DNA from: Candidatus Muproteobacteria bacterium
Lineage (GTDB): Bacteria > Pseudomonadota > Gammaproteobacteria > Acidiferrobacterales > Sulfurifustaceae
DNA: 64,000 nt
Reading direction: 5' to 3'
Assembly: GCA_027449605.1 (NCBI GenBank)
Contig: DAIDLH010000116.1
Coordinates: 1 to 64,000, forward strand
Below the pieces are notes generated by a model, which worked only from the letters and a program-made list of their open reading frames with translations, was not told the origin of the DNA and did no database searches. This document shows positions 53,694 to 63,131 of this stretch, piece by piece (position 1 is the stretch's first letter; the number at the start of each line of letters is the position of its first letter). The position numbers were made by a program, and so were the translations under genes.

Positions 53694-55397
53694 TCAGGGT
53701 CCGGTGTCAAGTTTGAGCTGTCGCGGGGTTCTCAACGCTCTCAGCGTCAGCCCTATCAACCCGAGTTCCGTGACCATTAATATGGTGCCAAGCATGAGCA
53801 ATATCCACTGACCGTTCGACCACCATTGCGTCATCTGCGCGCCCAGTCCCCCGTTGGCGGTAACCAGCAGGAACAGCCAGGGCAGGAGCACCGCCGCGAC
53901 GGGACGCTCCCGCAGCCGCAGCGCCAGGATCAGCAGGGCGAAGCCGAGCACGGCGAATATCTGGTCGGCGACGCCGAACAACGGCCAAAGCGCGAGTCCG
54001 CCGCGGCCGTGGCCGTCATGCAGTGAAAGCAGCGCGGACAACCCGACGGCCGTCGCAATCAATCCCTTTTCCTTTGCCGGAAGCAGCGAGGGCAGGTGCT
54101 CGGCCATGCCGGCGAGCAATTGTTTTTGCGCGCGCAGTCCGGTCTCCAGTGTCGCAACGAGGAGACCGACGATCATCACCGCCATGAGCGTGCGTGCAAA
54201 GCCCGGGTCCAGTCCGAGGCTCGCGGCGTGCCGCGCGAAGCCGTTGATATAAATTTCCAGGATGGCGTGCGAATCCATAAGCGTCGCCCAGGAGGCGTAA
54301 CGCCGGTTCCAGGCCGCGACGTCCGGCAGCGCCGTGGCGCCGATGATGATGGCGCTCAGCGCCAGCAGTCCCAGCCCCAGCGCTCCGCCGTAGCCGATAT
54401 AGCGCGCGTCGGTTTCCCGGTTCATCTGACGCGCGGTGACGGCGTTGGCGACGAGCAGATGAAACCCGGCCACGGCTCCGGATGTCAGCGTCACGAACAG
54501 CCACGGAAACATGTCCGGAGCGCCGGCGATGGAACGGAATTCCGGGGCCAGCAGGTCGGGGTGGTCGATCGCCACGGCGGTGTAGAAAATGAAAAGCGTC
54601 ACGCCCAGCAACAACGCCGTGAGGTAAGCGCGCGGGCGCGCCAGCTTCCACATCGGCAGGCGTGTCGCGTGGTAGCCGTAAAGGAACAGCAGCAGAACCC
54701 AGACGATCGACGTGTCGAAAGGGAAATAGGACGCCGCGGTTTCGACGGGCAGCGCCGCGGCGAAACCCGTCAGGAAATCTCCGAGCAGCCACACGGCCAT
54801 GAGCACCAGGGTGAGTGCGATCAGGGTCGCGGGAACGATCTCGAAATCTTCTCTCCCGCGCAGGAAATTTCCGAGAACCAGGCCGGCCGCGGCGATGAAC
54901 CAGAACGGCAGGACCGCGGAGGGATGCGTGGACAGCAGTTGCGCGGCGAGCGTGGCGCAGGCCGCGTTCATGATCAGGAGCAGCAGAAAGGCGATCAATG
55001 CAAACAGCCCGTACGCCGGCGCGCCGAGCAGGCGCGCGGCGATCTCCGCCGGGTTGAGCCCCGGGTAGCGGAGCGACAACCACAACGTCCCCAGGCCGTA
55101 GGTGCCGGCCGCCACCACGGTGCCGACCACGACCCATAGAAAAGCCGGAACCCATCCCCATATTAAGGAAACCACGCCGCCGATGACGGCGGCGCTAGCG
55201 GCGAGGGAGGCCAGATGATGCCCGAACAGGAGATGACGGCTGAAACCGCCTTGTTCCGCGGTGGCAGGCCGGGGGTACGAGGCTGTACTATAATCTTTTC
55301 CAAGGCGAAACACGCCGAGCGCCAGGAGCCGGGAATAGAAGCGGTAGCCGAAGACGAACGCCACCGCGGCCGCTGCCAGCAGAACCAGTGAATTCAT
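53694..55397 (-). CDS. CstA-family membrane transporter
   Basis: 567-residue, about 16-helix inner-membrane protein of the carbon starvation CstA family, which takes up pyruvate or peptides. The family start YRFYSRLLALGVFRLGKDYS is clear, and FGHHLASLAASAAVIGG matches FGHHxxxIAGAGPLVGP but lacks the GPxxGP. It is also shorter than E. coli CstA (701). It ends 45 bases before the hemA start on the same strand and diverges from the TPR gene. Confidence 0.82.
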   Translation of the reverse strand: MNSLVLLAAAAVAFVFGYRFYSRLLALGVFRLGKDYSTASYPRPATAEQGGFSRHLLFGHHLASLAASAAVIGGVVSLIWGWVPAFLWVVVGTVVAAGTYGLGTLWLSLRYPGLNPAEIAARLLGAPAYGLFALIAFLLLLIMNAACATLAAQLLSTHPSAVLPFWFIAAAGLVLGNFLRGREDFEIVPATLIALTLVLMAVWLLGDFLTGFAAALPVETAASYFPFDTSIVWVLLLFLYGYHATRLPMWKLARPRAYLTALLLGVTLFIFYTAVAIDHPDLLAPEFRSIAGAPDMFPWLFVTLTSGAVAGFHLLVANAVTARQMNRETDARYIGYGGALGLGLLALSAIIIGATALPDVAAWNRRYASWATLMDSHAILEIYINGFARHAASLGLDPGFARTLMAVMIVGLLVATLETGLRAQKQLLAGMAEHLPSLLPAKEKGLIATAVGLSALLSLHDGHGRGGLALWPLFGVADQIFAVLGFALLILALRLRERPVAAVLLPWLFLLVTANGGLGAQMTQWWSNGQWILLMLGTILMVTELGLIGLTLRALRTPRQLKLDTGP

Positions 55398-55587
55398 GAC
55401 CCGTCCGCGCCACGGCGCGCGGAACGAAGGATAAGCACGAGATTGTCTCTATTCGCCAATGGCGCGCCTTTTCGGAAATTTTGAGACTTCAAGGATTATT
55501 TTAGATGGCGCGCCGAATCTCCGCGTGCGGCGGCGGTCGAAGGCGCATACAGCCTGTCATTCCCAAGCAGTTCGAGACTTAATATAT

Positions 55588-57318
55588 ATGATCATTTCCC
55601 GTTTTTGTGTCATTTCACCTTTAATAGGACTTTCCTTGCTGACGGCTTGCGCCGGCACGATGACGCCCGGTACGCCGGCGGAAACCGCGGCTCCGCCCGC
55701 CAGCGTGGAAGCGAACCTGCCCAATGTCGAGTTGAGGCCGGAAATCCTGTACGACCTGCTGGTGGGCGAACTCGCCGGCCAGCGCGGGCAGATCGGCGTG
55801 GCGGCGACGACGCTCGGCAAGGTCGCGCAGGAGACGCGCGATCCGCGCGTGGCCGAGCGCGCGACGCTGGCCGCGCTCTACGCCAAGCGTTATGACGAGG
55901 CGCTGCAGTCGGCGGAGCTGTGGATGGAACTGCAGCCGGACGATGTCGAGGCCAGGGAAGCGAAGATTACCGCGCTGCTCGAGCTTGACCGCGTGACCGA
56001 AGCCAAGAGCCAGTTCGAGGCGCTGTTCGGTTTGGAAGGAACGCGCCGCAACCTGGATCAGTCCTATCTGCGTGCCGCGGCGGTGCTGGGGCGCGCGAGC
56101 AACCGCGCCGCGGCGATCGACGTGATGCAGTCGCTGGTGGCGTTGAACCCGCGCAGCGCCGCGGCGCATTTCGCCATGGCGCATCTCATGATTCGCGGCG
56201 GCGATCTGGACAAGGCGCTGGCGGCCGCCGACGAAGTATTGAAACTGCGTCCGGACTGGGAGGAGGCGGCGCTGCTCAAGGCGCGCATCCTGATTGCGCA
56301 GAAGGATTCTTCCAAGGCCCAGTCGTTTTTCGGGGCGTTTCTCGACGGCAATCCGCGCGCGACCACCGTCCGGCTCAATTACGCGCGTTTTCTGATCGAC
56401 CAGAAGGAATGGCAGAAGGCGCTCGCTGAATTCAAGCGCGTGGCCGCCGACATGCCGGATGACGCCGACACCATCTATGCCGTCGGTCTGCTCTCGCTGC
56501 AGAACAACCAACTTGATGACGCCGGGAAATACCTCAAGCGCGCGCTCGAGCTGCGCCCCGAGAACGATCAGGCGCGGCTGTATCTCGGGCAGGTCGCGGA
56601 ACAAGGCAAGCACTATGCGGAAGCGGTCCACTGGTATCGCGAGGTGGATGACGGTGAATATTATTTCGAGGCGCAGTTGCGGATCGGCGTGGCGCTCGCG
56701 CGGCAGGGCGACCTGGCCGCGGCGCGCCGGCATCTGCACGCCATCAAGACGCAGACCGACGCACAGCGCGTGCAGGCGGCGCTCGCCGAGGAAACGGTTC
56801 TGCGCGAGGCCAGGCAGTACCGCGAAGCGCTCGATGTGCTGAACGCGGCGATCGAAGTCGTGCCCGACGACAGGGACCTGCTCTACGCCCGTTCGCTGGC
56901 GGCCGAGAAGCTCGGCCTGCTCGACGTGACCGAGCGCGATCTGCGTGAAATCCTCAAGCGGGACCCGAAGAACGTCAACGCGCTGAACGCGCTCGGCTAC
57001 ACGCTCACCGACCGCACCACGCGTTTCCAGGAGGCGCTCGAACTCCTGAAGCAGGCGATCGAACTGAAGCCGGACGACGCCTACATCATGGACAGCATGG
57101 GCTGGCTGCAATATCGTCTCGGCAATCACGCGGAAGCGGTGAAATACCTCAAGCGCGCGCTGGACGTGCGCAACGACGCGGAAATCGCGGCGCATCTCGG
57201 CGAGGTGTTGTGGGTCATGGGCAACCATGGCGAGGCCGAAGCGGTGTGGAACCGTGCGTTGCGCGAAACGCCGGACAACGAAGCGTTGAACGGCGTCATC
57301 AAGAAATTCAAACCATGA
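55588..57318 (+). CDS. TPR-repeat lipoprotein
   Basis: 576-residue exported protein. The signal peptide ends in a lipobox (LSLLTAC, Cys near 18), so it is probably membrane-anchored. The rest is TPR repeats, for example PRSAAAHFAMAHLMIRGGDLDKALAA and AYIMDSMGWLQYRLGNHAEAV (each given in part of one repeat). This arrangement upstream of lolB-ispE is common in gammaproteobacteria. The role is likely scaffold-like in the envelope. Start ATG 55588. The stop overlaps lolB (ATGA). Confidence 0.9.
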   Translation: MIISRFCVISPLIGLSLLTACAGTMTPGTPAETAAPPASVEANLPNVELRPEILYDLLVGELAGQRGQIGVAATTLGKVAQETRDPRVAERATLAALYAKRYDEALQSAELWMELQPDDVEAREAKITALLELDRVTEAKSQFEALFGLEGTRRNLDQSYLRAAAVLGRASNRAAAIDVMQSLVALNPRSAAAHFAMAHLMIRGGDLDKALAAADEVLKLRPDWEEAALLKARILIAQKDSSKAQSFFGAFLDGNPRATTVRLNYARFLIDQKEWQKALAEFKRVAADMPDDADTIYAVGLLSLQNNQLDDAGKYLKRALELRPENDQARLYLGQVAEQGKHYAEAVHWYREVDDGEYYFEAQLRIGVALARQGDLAAARRHLHAIKTQTDAQRVQAALAEETVLREARQYREALDVLNAAIEVVPDDRDLLYARSLAAEKLGLLDVTERDLREILKRDPKNVNALNALGYTLTDRTTRFQEALELLKQAIELKPDDAYIMDSMGWLQYRLGNHAEAVKYLKRALDVRNDAEIAAHLGEVLWVMGNHGEAEAVWNRALRETPDNEALNGVIKKFKP

Positions 57319-57950
57319 AGTCCGCGGTGGTCGTGTTCGGGCTGGTCGCGCTCGCGGCCGGCTGCGCCACCGCACCCTTGGTTCCCCCGGTCGAAAATCC
57401 CGCCGCCACCTGGCAGTGGCGGCAGGCGCAGCTGCGTCCGATCACGGCCTGGAACATCCAGGGGCGTCTGGCGATGCGCACCGCCGGGGAAGGCTGGCAG
57501 GCGTCGCTGGACTGGATGCGCGAGGGCGAGCGGCATCGCATCGATCTGGCCGGCCCGCTGGGCCGCGGCCACCTGCGGCTGACGCGTGACGAGCATGGCG
57601 CGGAATTGCGCGACGCCGACCGACGCCGCTGGCGCGCGGAAAATCCGGAACAGCTTTTATATCGCACCACCGGATGGCGGGTGCCGCTCGACGGACTCAA
57701 TTACTGGGTGCTCGGACTGCCCCAGCCCGGCGCCGCGGCGGAGCAGGAACTGGACCCGCAGGGGCGCCTGAAGTCGCTGGTCCAGTCCGGCTGGGACGTC
57801 CGGTTCCTGGAATATGCCCGCTACGGTTCGCTCGAGTTGCCGAGTAAACTCTTCATCAAGAGACAGGATGGCGACCCGAACGACGATCCGGCCAACCGCG
57901 CCACGCTCGAGGTGCGCCTGGTCATCGAGCGTTGGACGCTGAAACAATAA
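57315..57950 (+). CDS. lolB: Outer-membrane lipoprotein receptor LolB
   Basis: 211-residue lipoprotein that inserts lipoproteins into the outer membrane from LolA. Lipobox LAAGC (Cys 17). The mature domain has the LolB signatures TAWNIQGRLAMRT (about 44-56), LAGPLGRGHLRL and LNYWVLGLPQPGA, which contains the exposed hydrophobic loop region. Start ATG 57315, coupled to the TPR gene. ispE follows. Confidence 0.94.
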   Translation: MKSAVVVFGLVALAAGCATAPLVPPVENPAATWQWRQAQLRPITAWNIQGRLAMRTAGEGWQASLDWMREGERHRIDLAGPLGRGHLRLTRDEHGAELRDADRRRWRAENPEQLLYRTTGWRVPLDGLNYWVLGLPQPGAAAEQELDPQGRLKSLVQSGWDVRFLEYARYGSLELPSKLFIKRQDGDPNDDPANRATLEVRLVIERWTLKQ

Positions 57951-57968
57951 AAACAGGAGTCATGGCGC

Positions 57969-58799
57969 ATGCAAACCTGGCCGGCGCCGGCGAAGCTGAA
58001 TCTTTTTCTGCATGTCACGGGCCGGCGCGCGGACGGCTATCACACGCTGCAGACGGTGTTCCAGTTTCTCGATTATTCCGACCAACTGGAATTTACGGTT
58101 ACGGACGATGACCGAGTCACGCTCCTTACGCCGTTGCCCGGCGTGCCGGAAGACAGGGACCTCAGCGCGCGCGCCGCGCGCCTGTTGCAGGAGACGGCCG
58201 GGATCTGTCGGGGCGCCCAGATTCGTCTGACCAAGCGCATCCCCGCCGGCGGCGGTCTGGGAGGCGGGAGTTCCGACGCCGCTACGACCCTGCTGGCCCT
58301 GAATGAATTGTGGGGCGCGAATCTGCCTCGTGCGGAACTCGCGGCGCTCGGGCTCAAACTCGGGGCGGACGTACCGGTATTTGTCCGGGGCCGGGCCGCC
58401 TGGGCCGAAGGCATCGGCGAAATCCTCACCCCCCTCGAACCGGAACAGGCCTGGTATCTGGTCGTGATGCCGCCGGTGCACGTCTCCACGGCGCAGGTTT
58501 TTGCCACCCTTGAATTGACACGTTATAGCCCGCCCCTCACAATACGCGACTTTCACGAAGGGCGCGGGCTGCAAAACGACCTGGAACCGGCGGTGCGCAG
58601 CCGCTATCCGGAGGTGGACCGCGCGATGCGGTGGCTTTCCGAGTTCGGCGAGCCGCGCATGTCGGGTTCGGGCGGATGCGTGTTCCTGAAAGTGACGGAT
58701 GCGGATCGCGGCCGGCAGATTCTGGAAAGAATTCCCAAACCGTTTTCCGGTTTCGTGGCGCGAGGGATGAACCGGCATCCTTTATATATGATGCGGTGA
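57969..58799 (+). CDS. ispE: 4-diphosphocytidyl-2-C-methyl-D-erythritol kinase
   Basis: GHMP kinase of the non-mevalonate isoprenoid pathway. 276 residues: substrate part PAPAKLNLFLHVTGRRADGYH (about 5-25, in two pieces), GHMP ATP motif IPAGGGLGGGSSDA (about 92-105), and C-terminal RMSGSGGCVFL. Start ATG 57969, 18 bases after lolB. Confidence 0.96.
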   Translation: MQTWPAPAKLNLFLHVTGRRADGYHTLQTVFQFLDYSDQLEFTVTDDDRVTLLTPLPGVPEDRDLSARAARLLQETAGICRGAQIRLTKRIPAGGGLGGGSSDAATTLLALNELWGANLPRAELAALGLKLGADVPVFVRGRAAWAEGIGEILTPLEPEQAWYLVVMPPVHVSTAQVFATLELTRYSPPLTIRDFHEGRGLQNDLEPAVRSRYPEVDRAMRWLSEFGEPRMSGSGGCVFLKVTDADRGRQILERIPKPFSGFVARGMNRHPLYMMR

Positions 58800-58875
58800 C
58801 AGTCAGATTCGGGACCGCCTATCCGGCGCCCGGCGTCAGCTCCGGAGTTCCCGGGTTCCACGGTTTCGCTATTAC

Positions 58876-58950
58876 TGGGGCGTAGCCAAGCGGTAAGGCA
58901 CCGGATTTTGATTCCGGCATTCCCAGGTTCGAATCCTGGCGCCCCAACCA
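58876..58950 (+). tRNA. tRNA-Gln (anticodon TTG)
   Basis: 75 nucleotides including encoded CCA. It folds as a cloverleaf: acceptor TGGGGCG with CGCCCCA, D arm GCCAAGCGGTAAGGC, anticodon stem CCGGA-TTTTGAT-TCCGG with TTG, and T arm CCAGG-TTCGAAT-CCTGG. The sequence is close to E. coli tRNA-Gln (UUG). The position between ispE and prs is typical. Confidence 0.97.
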
Positions 58951-58987
58951 GTTTGAGTAGCCGACCGTCCATCACAGGGGAGATTGC

Positions 58988-59938
58988 GTGTCCTTGGACA
59001 ACATGGTGGTATTCACCGGGAACGCCAACCCGGCGCTGGCGGAGCTGATCGTCCGGCATCTCGGGCTGCCGCTCGGCAAGGTGGTGGTCGGCCGTTTCTC
59101 GGACGGCGAGATTCAGGTCGAGGTCATGGAGCACGTGCGCGGCAAGGACGTTTTCATCGTCCAGCCGACCTGCGCTCCGAGCAACGACAATTTGATGGAG
59201 TTGCTGATCATGATCGACGCGGTGAAGCGCTCCTCGGCGCGGCGCATCACCGCGGTGATACCTTATTATGGTTACGCGCGCCAGGATCGCCGCCCACGCA
59301 CGGCGCGGGTGGCGATCACGGCCAAACTCGTGGCGGACATGATCACCGCCGCCGGCGCGAACCGGGTGTTGACGATGGATCTGCATGCCGACCAGATTCA
59401 GGGATTCTTCAACATCCCGACCGACAACGTTTATTCGTCGCTGGTATTGCTCGGCGACATCTGGCGGCAGGAGTTCGAGGATCTGCTCGTGGTGTCGCCG
59501 GACGTGGGCGGTGTGGTGCGGGCGCGCGCGATGGCGAAGCACCTGGAAGCGGACTTGGCCATCATCGACAAGCGCCGCCCGAAGCCGAACGAGGCCAAGG
59601 TGATGCATATCATCGGCGAGGTCGAGGGCCGCACCTGCGTGCTGATGGACGACCTCGTGGATACCGCCGGCACGCTGTGCGAGGCGGCCGGGGCGCTCAA
59701 GGAGCATGGCGCCAAAAGAGTCCTGGCGTACTGCACGCATCCGGTGTTGTCCGGAAGCGCGGTGGACCGGATCGGCAAGTCCCAGCTCGACGAGCTGGTG
59801 GTAACGGACACCATTCCGCTGCGGCCCGAGGCCAAGGCGTGCAAGCGCATCCGCCAGCTGAGCGTGGCCGAACTGCTGGCCGAGTCCATGCGCCGGATCG
59901 CGCTGGACGATTCGGTGAGCGAGCTGTTTATGGAATAA
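58988..59938 (+). CDS. prs: Ribose-phosphate pyrophosphokinase
   Basis: Makes PRPP from ribose-5-phosphate and ATP for nucleotide, His and Trp synthesis. 316 residues. [20 protein letters not shown] (about 37-56), RQDRRPR (about 98-104), [11 protein letters not shown] (about 130-140) and the PRPP site [13 protein letters not shown] (about 219-231). Start GTG 58988 with GGGGAG 5 bases before; ATG 59003 is an alternative. rplY follows. Confidence 0.96.
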   Translation: MSLDNMVVFTGNANPALAELIVRHLGLPLGKVVVGRFSDGEIQVEVMEHVRGKDVFIVQPTCAPSNDNLMELLIMIDAVKRSSARRITAVIPYYGYARQDRRPRTARVAITAKLVADMITAAGANRVLTMDLHADQIQGFFNIPTDNVYSSLVLLGDIWRQEFEDLLVVSPDVGGVVRARAMAKHLEADLAIIDKRRPKPNEAKVMHIIGEVEGRTCVLMDDLVDTAGTLCEAAGALKEHGAKRVLAYCTHPVLSGSAVDRIGKSQLDELVVTDTIPLRPEAKACKRIRQLSVAELLAESMRRIALDDSVSELFME

Positions 59939-60056
59939 ATTCAGTAGCAAGTGGCAAGAAAAAGGTTTTCCTTGCAACTTGCTGCTTCAGAAGTAGTTGC
60001 CGTTTCTTCTGGTCGCGGAAGAAACGGTGTTTATTAACCTTTGTAGGAGACTGACA

Positions 60057-60794
60057 ATGAGCGCTAAATTTGAATTGACTGCCGAACCGCGCGCAGCGAA
60101 AGGTACGGGTGCGAGCCGCCGCCTTCGCCACAGCGGAAAAGTGCCCGCCATCCTGTACGGGGCGGGCAAGGAACCGACGATGGTCGCCCTCGACCAGAAC
60201 ATCATGCTGCGCCACTTGGCGAACGAGAAGTTTCACACCTCGATCCTGACCGTGAAGGTCGGCGGCGAGTCCGACCAGGCGATTCTGCGCGACTGGCACA
60301 TGCACCCGTACAAGCCGGTGGTGATGCACATCGACCTGCAACGCATCAGCGCCACCGAGAAGATACATATGAAGGTGCCGCTGCACTTCACGGGCCAGGA
60401 CGTGGCCCCAGGCGTGAAGCTGGACGGCGGTATCGTCACGCATCTCATGACCGAAGTGGACATCACCTGTCTGCCCAAGGATTTGCCGGAATTCCTCACG
60501 GTGGACATGTCGGCGCTGCGCATCAACGAGTCGGTGCATCTTTCCAACATCAAGCTCCCGGAAGGCGTGACTATCACGAGCCTCGCGCACGGCGGCGACG
60601 ACCTGGCGGTGGGCGCGATCACCACCATCAAAGTGGTGGAAGAAGCCCCTGTGGCGGCGGCGCCGGTGGAAGGCGAAGCGGCTGCTGCTGCGGCGGCGCC
60701 GGCTGAAGGCGAAGCGAAAGCCGGCGAGGCGAAGAAGGCCGAAGCCCCCAAGGCGGAGGCAAAGAAGGAAGCGCCCAAGAAGGAAAGCAAGTAA
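60057..60794 (+). CDS. rplY: 50S ribosomal protein L25 (Ctc/TL5 type)
   Basis: 5S-rRNA-binding ribosomal protein of 245 residues, the long two-domain Ctc form. The N-terminal L25 domain (about 1-95, RRLRHSGKVPAILYG) is followed by the TL5 beta domain (about 98-195, HIDLQRISATEKIHMKVPLHF, in two parts). A tail of Ala, Glu, Lys and Pro (about 198-245) is disordered. Start ATG 60057. The order prs-rplY-pth is standard. Confidence 0.95.
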   Translation: MSAKFELTAEPRAAKGTGASRRLRHSGKVPAILYGAGKEPTMVALDQNIMLRHLANEKFHTSILTVKVGGESDQAILRDWHMHPYKPVVMHIDLQRISATEKIHMKVPLHFTGQDVAPGVKLDGGIVTHLMTEVDITCLPKDLPEFLTVDMSALRINESVHLSNIKLPEGVTITSLAHGGDDLAVGAITTIKVVEEAPVAAAPVEGEAAAAAAAPAEGEAKAGEAKKAEAPKAEAKKEAPKKESK

Positions 60795-60823
60795 TCCTGT
60801 CATATGTGCCATTTTCCGACTCC

Positions 60824-60847
60824 CCCTCTCCCGTGCGCGGGAGAGGG
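60824..60847. repeat. CCCTCTCCC palindromic repeat, copy 2
   Basis: Perfect 10-bp arms CCCTCTCCCG and CGGGAGAGGG with TGCG loop, in the gap between rplY and pth. Same family as 39640-39665. Confidence 0.85.
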
Positions 60848-60869
60848 CAAGGGGTGAGGGAAGCAGGCC

Positions 60870-61454
60870 ATGACCCAAGGCATTTCTCTTATCGTCGGCC
60901 TGGGAAACCCGGGCGCGGAGTATGCGGAAACCCGGCACAATGCCGGGTTCCGTTTTCTGGATATGCTCAGCGACGCCGCCGGCGAAAGACTGCGCAACGA
61001 ATCGCGCTTCCTCGCGAACGTCGGCAAGTTGAACGTGAGCGGCCGGGACGTCTGGCTGCTCGAGCCGCAGACCTTCATGAACCGCAGCGGCGACGCGGTT
61101 TCCCGATTCGCCCACTATTACAAAATCCCGGCCGCGGAGATTCTGGTGGTGCACGACGAACTGGATCTGCCGCCGGGAACCGTGCGACTCAAGGTCGGCG
61201 GCGGCGACGGCGGACACAACGGTCTTTCCGACGTCACCGCGAAGCTCGGCAGTTCCGATTACGCGCGCCTGCGCGTCGGCATCGGTCATCCCGGCTCCAG
61301 CGCGCAAGTGGTGTCGTACGTGTTGAAGAAGGCGCCGGCGACGGAACAGGCGCTGATCGACGCCGCCATCGCCGGCGCCAGGGCGCATGTCGCGGATATC
61401 GTGCACGGCCAGTTCCAGAAAGTCATGAACAGCCTGCACATGCATAAAAGTTGA
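60870..61454 (+). CDS. pth: Peptidyl-tRNA hydrolase
   Basis: Releases tRNA from dropped-off peptidyl-tRNA. 194 residues. Catalytic residues in GLGNPGAEYAETRHNAGF (Asn and His, about 9-26), PQTFMNRSGDAV (about 68-79), VVHDELDLPPG with Asp (about 93-103) and GGGDGGHNGLSDV. Start ATG 60870. Confidence 0.97.
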   Translation: MTQGISLIVGLGNPGAEYAETRHNAGFRFLDMLSDAAGERLRNESRFLANVGKLNVSGRDVWLLEPQTFMNRSGDAVSRFAHYYKIPAAEILVVHDELDLPPGTVRLKVGGGDGGHNGLSDVTAKLGSSDYARLRVGIGHPGSSAQVVSYVLKKAPATEQALIDAAIAGARAHVADIVHGQFQKVMNSLHMHKS

Positions 61455-62076
61455 AGTTATTATTTAAAAACGCGGGATGCTCCGCCCCCGCACCCAGGGT
61501 TACCTTTCTTTGCTCGTGCAAAGAAAGGTAACCGAAAGAAAGCACGCCCGGATGGCGCGAATTCCCCCTGCGCTTCGCGCCTCGGGCACGGCGGTCGCCC
61601 GACGGCACATCCCTGTGCCGGCGGGCGACGCGCGGCATCCCTGCCGCGCCCCTTCGGGCGCTCGGCCCGAGGTTGGCGATGCTCGGGCGCGCCATACGGG
61701 GTTTAAAAAAAGCAAACACAGCATCCAAGGGCGGGTGTTTTCCAATCCCCGTAGCGCGCGCCGCGTACCGCAGCCCGAGCAGGAGTCTTCAAGCGAGCCC
61801 CTGTCTGAGTCGAGCCGCGTCGTGGGCGGCCGACGAGTTGGCGAGCGCCTGCTCGGGCGAGGAACGCAAGGGAGTCGTCGCGCGCTCCGGGGCGGATTTC
61901 TTTTGGTGACTTTTCTTTGTCCGTCCAAAGAAAAGTCACCCAGGGTGCAGGGGCGGAGCCACCCGCACATAGCTTTTCAAACCGTGCGCGGAGCGCACAC
62001 AAAATATCCCCGTCAACCTCCCTCAGCTTGTCGCGTTATGCATTCCTGATGCAATCAATCCACGGAGTTATTTTTT
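61455..62076. other. 622-base gap filled mostly by a repeat element
   Basis: No supported gene. Most of it is the 481-bp element at 61479-61959. Open frames occur on both strands inside it, but their low-complexity Arg/Pro/Ser content and lack of ribosome sites argue against coding. The last 117 bases precede the Cys-repeat gene and include its GGAG ribosome site. Confidence 0.65.
61479..61959. mobile_element. Non-coding element with 34-bp inverted ends
   Basis: Positions 61479-61512 and 61926-61959 are inverted repeats identical at 30 of 34 positions, beginning GCTCCGCCCC. Each end also holds a perfect 15-bp hairpin with a 6-base loop: GGTTACCTTTCTTTG (61498) with its complement, and GGTGACTTTTCTTTG (61905) with its complement. 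The two hairpin sequences are variants of each other. No transposase lies inside. It is most likely a non-autonomous dispersed element; no target duplication was confirmed. Confidence 0.75.
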
Positions 62077-62523
62077 ATGAATATTCATATGCGTTCTCTC
62101 GTATTGATTCCGGCGTTTCTGGGCCTGTTCGCGGGTGTGGCGCTGGCCGAGGACAGCGCCGGCAAGCCCGGGTCCGCCCCTGATCGCGAGCAGTGGTGCG
62201 CTGACAACCCTCAGAAGTGCCAGGAACTGAAAACCCGCATGCAGGAAAAATGCGCGCAGGATCCGAAGCGCTGCGAGGAGATGAAGGCGCGCGCGGCGGA
62301 ACTGAAGGCCAAATGCGATGCCAACCCCGAGGAATGCCAGAAGAAACGCGAACAGATGAAAGCGCGCCGCGCCGAAATGCGTGCTCGCTGTGAAGCCAAT
62401 CCGGAAGAGTGTAAAAAGAGACGCGAGGAGATACGCGAGCACCGCAAGCAGTGCCGCGAGAATCCGGACAAGTGCCGGCGTCCCGGTCGCGATAAAGACC
62501 CGGCGGTGAAACCGAACACGTAA
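62077..62523 (+). CDS. Periplasmic protein with five C-x6-C repeats
   Basis: 148 residues with a signal peptide (LVLIPAFLGLFAGVALA, cleavage after residue 24). The mature part holds five Cys pairs, each C-x2-[ND]-P-x2-C: C41/C48, C59/C66, C80/C87, C105/C112, C125/C132, separated by charged helical linkers of 10-17 residues. No other Cys exists. This suggests a chain of disulfide-pinned or metal-binding helical turns in the periplasm. Not recognised. Confidence 0.7.
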   Translation: MNIHMRSLVLIPAFLGLFAGVALAEDSAGKPGSAPDREQWCADNPQKCQELKTRMQEKCAQDPKRCEEMKARAAELKAKCDANPEECQKKREQMKARRAEMRARCEANPEECKKRREEIREHRKQCRENPDKCRRPGRDKDPAVKPNT

Positions 62524-62624
62524 TGCAAACATCCGCGCCGGGAACCCGATGGCCAAGGCCGCGGGCGGCCTGAAGCTGGCGTTCCTGGCGCGGGGGTTGA
62601 ACCGGCCGCGGCCAGGCCTATAAC

Positions 62625-63017
62625 ATGGCTGAAAGCGGCCGGCCCGACATGGACACACCCACCCTCATCTTCGTCTACAACGCCGACAGCGGTCTGGTGA
62701 ACACGCTGCTCGACATCGGCCACAAGATCGTCTCGCCGAAAACTTATTCCTGTAATCTGTGCGCGATCACACATTCCACTTTCAGTATGCGCGACGAGTG
62801 GAAGCAGTTCGTCGCCGGGCTGAGTGTGCCTATCGAGTTTTTGCATCGTGACGAGCTCGAAAAAAAATATGGCATGCGCGCGGTGGAATTACCGGCGGTA
62901 TTCCGCAGGAACAATGGCGCACTGGAAACATGGATTACCCGGGAGGAGATCAATCGCTGTCGTTCGCTGGAAGATCTTGCTCAACTTGTAAGGACTAAGC
63001 TGTCGGCGCCGGGCTGA
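62625..63017 (+). CDS. Small protein of unknown function with CxxC motif
   Basis: 130 residues from ATG 62625, or 122 from ATG 62649 (MDTPTLIFVYNADSG). Both lack a clear ribosome site. LIFVYNADSGLVNTLLDIGHK and YSCNLCAITH (about 40-50, from the longer start) are the striking segments. Similar proteins are sometimes labelled GTPase, but no GTP-binding motif is visible, so I give no function. The CxxC may bind metal or be redox-active. Confidence 0.7.
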   Translation: MAESGRPDMDTPTLIFVYNADSGLVNTLLDIGHKIVSPKTYSCNLCAITHSTFSMRDEWKQFVAGLSVPIEFLHRDELEKKYGMRAVELPAVFRRNNGALETWITREEINRCRSLEDLAQLVRTKLSAPG

Positions 63018-63131
63018 CGCGGTGGCAGGAATCGTATTCGTCGGTTCACTCGGAGCGCGCGCAGTTTTAAAATAGAAGTCGTAGCAGCTCATGCCTTCCA
63101 TGCAGCGGGCAGCAGCCGCGGGAGGTGACCG

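Noticed and set aside
61477..62049. Several open frames on both strands inside the repeat element
   Set aside because: Low-complexity Arg/Pro/Ser products, both strands open at once, and they read through the hairpins of the element.
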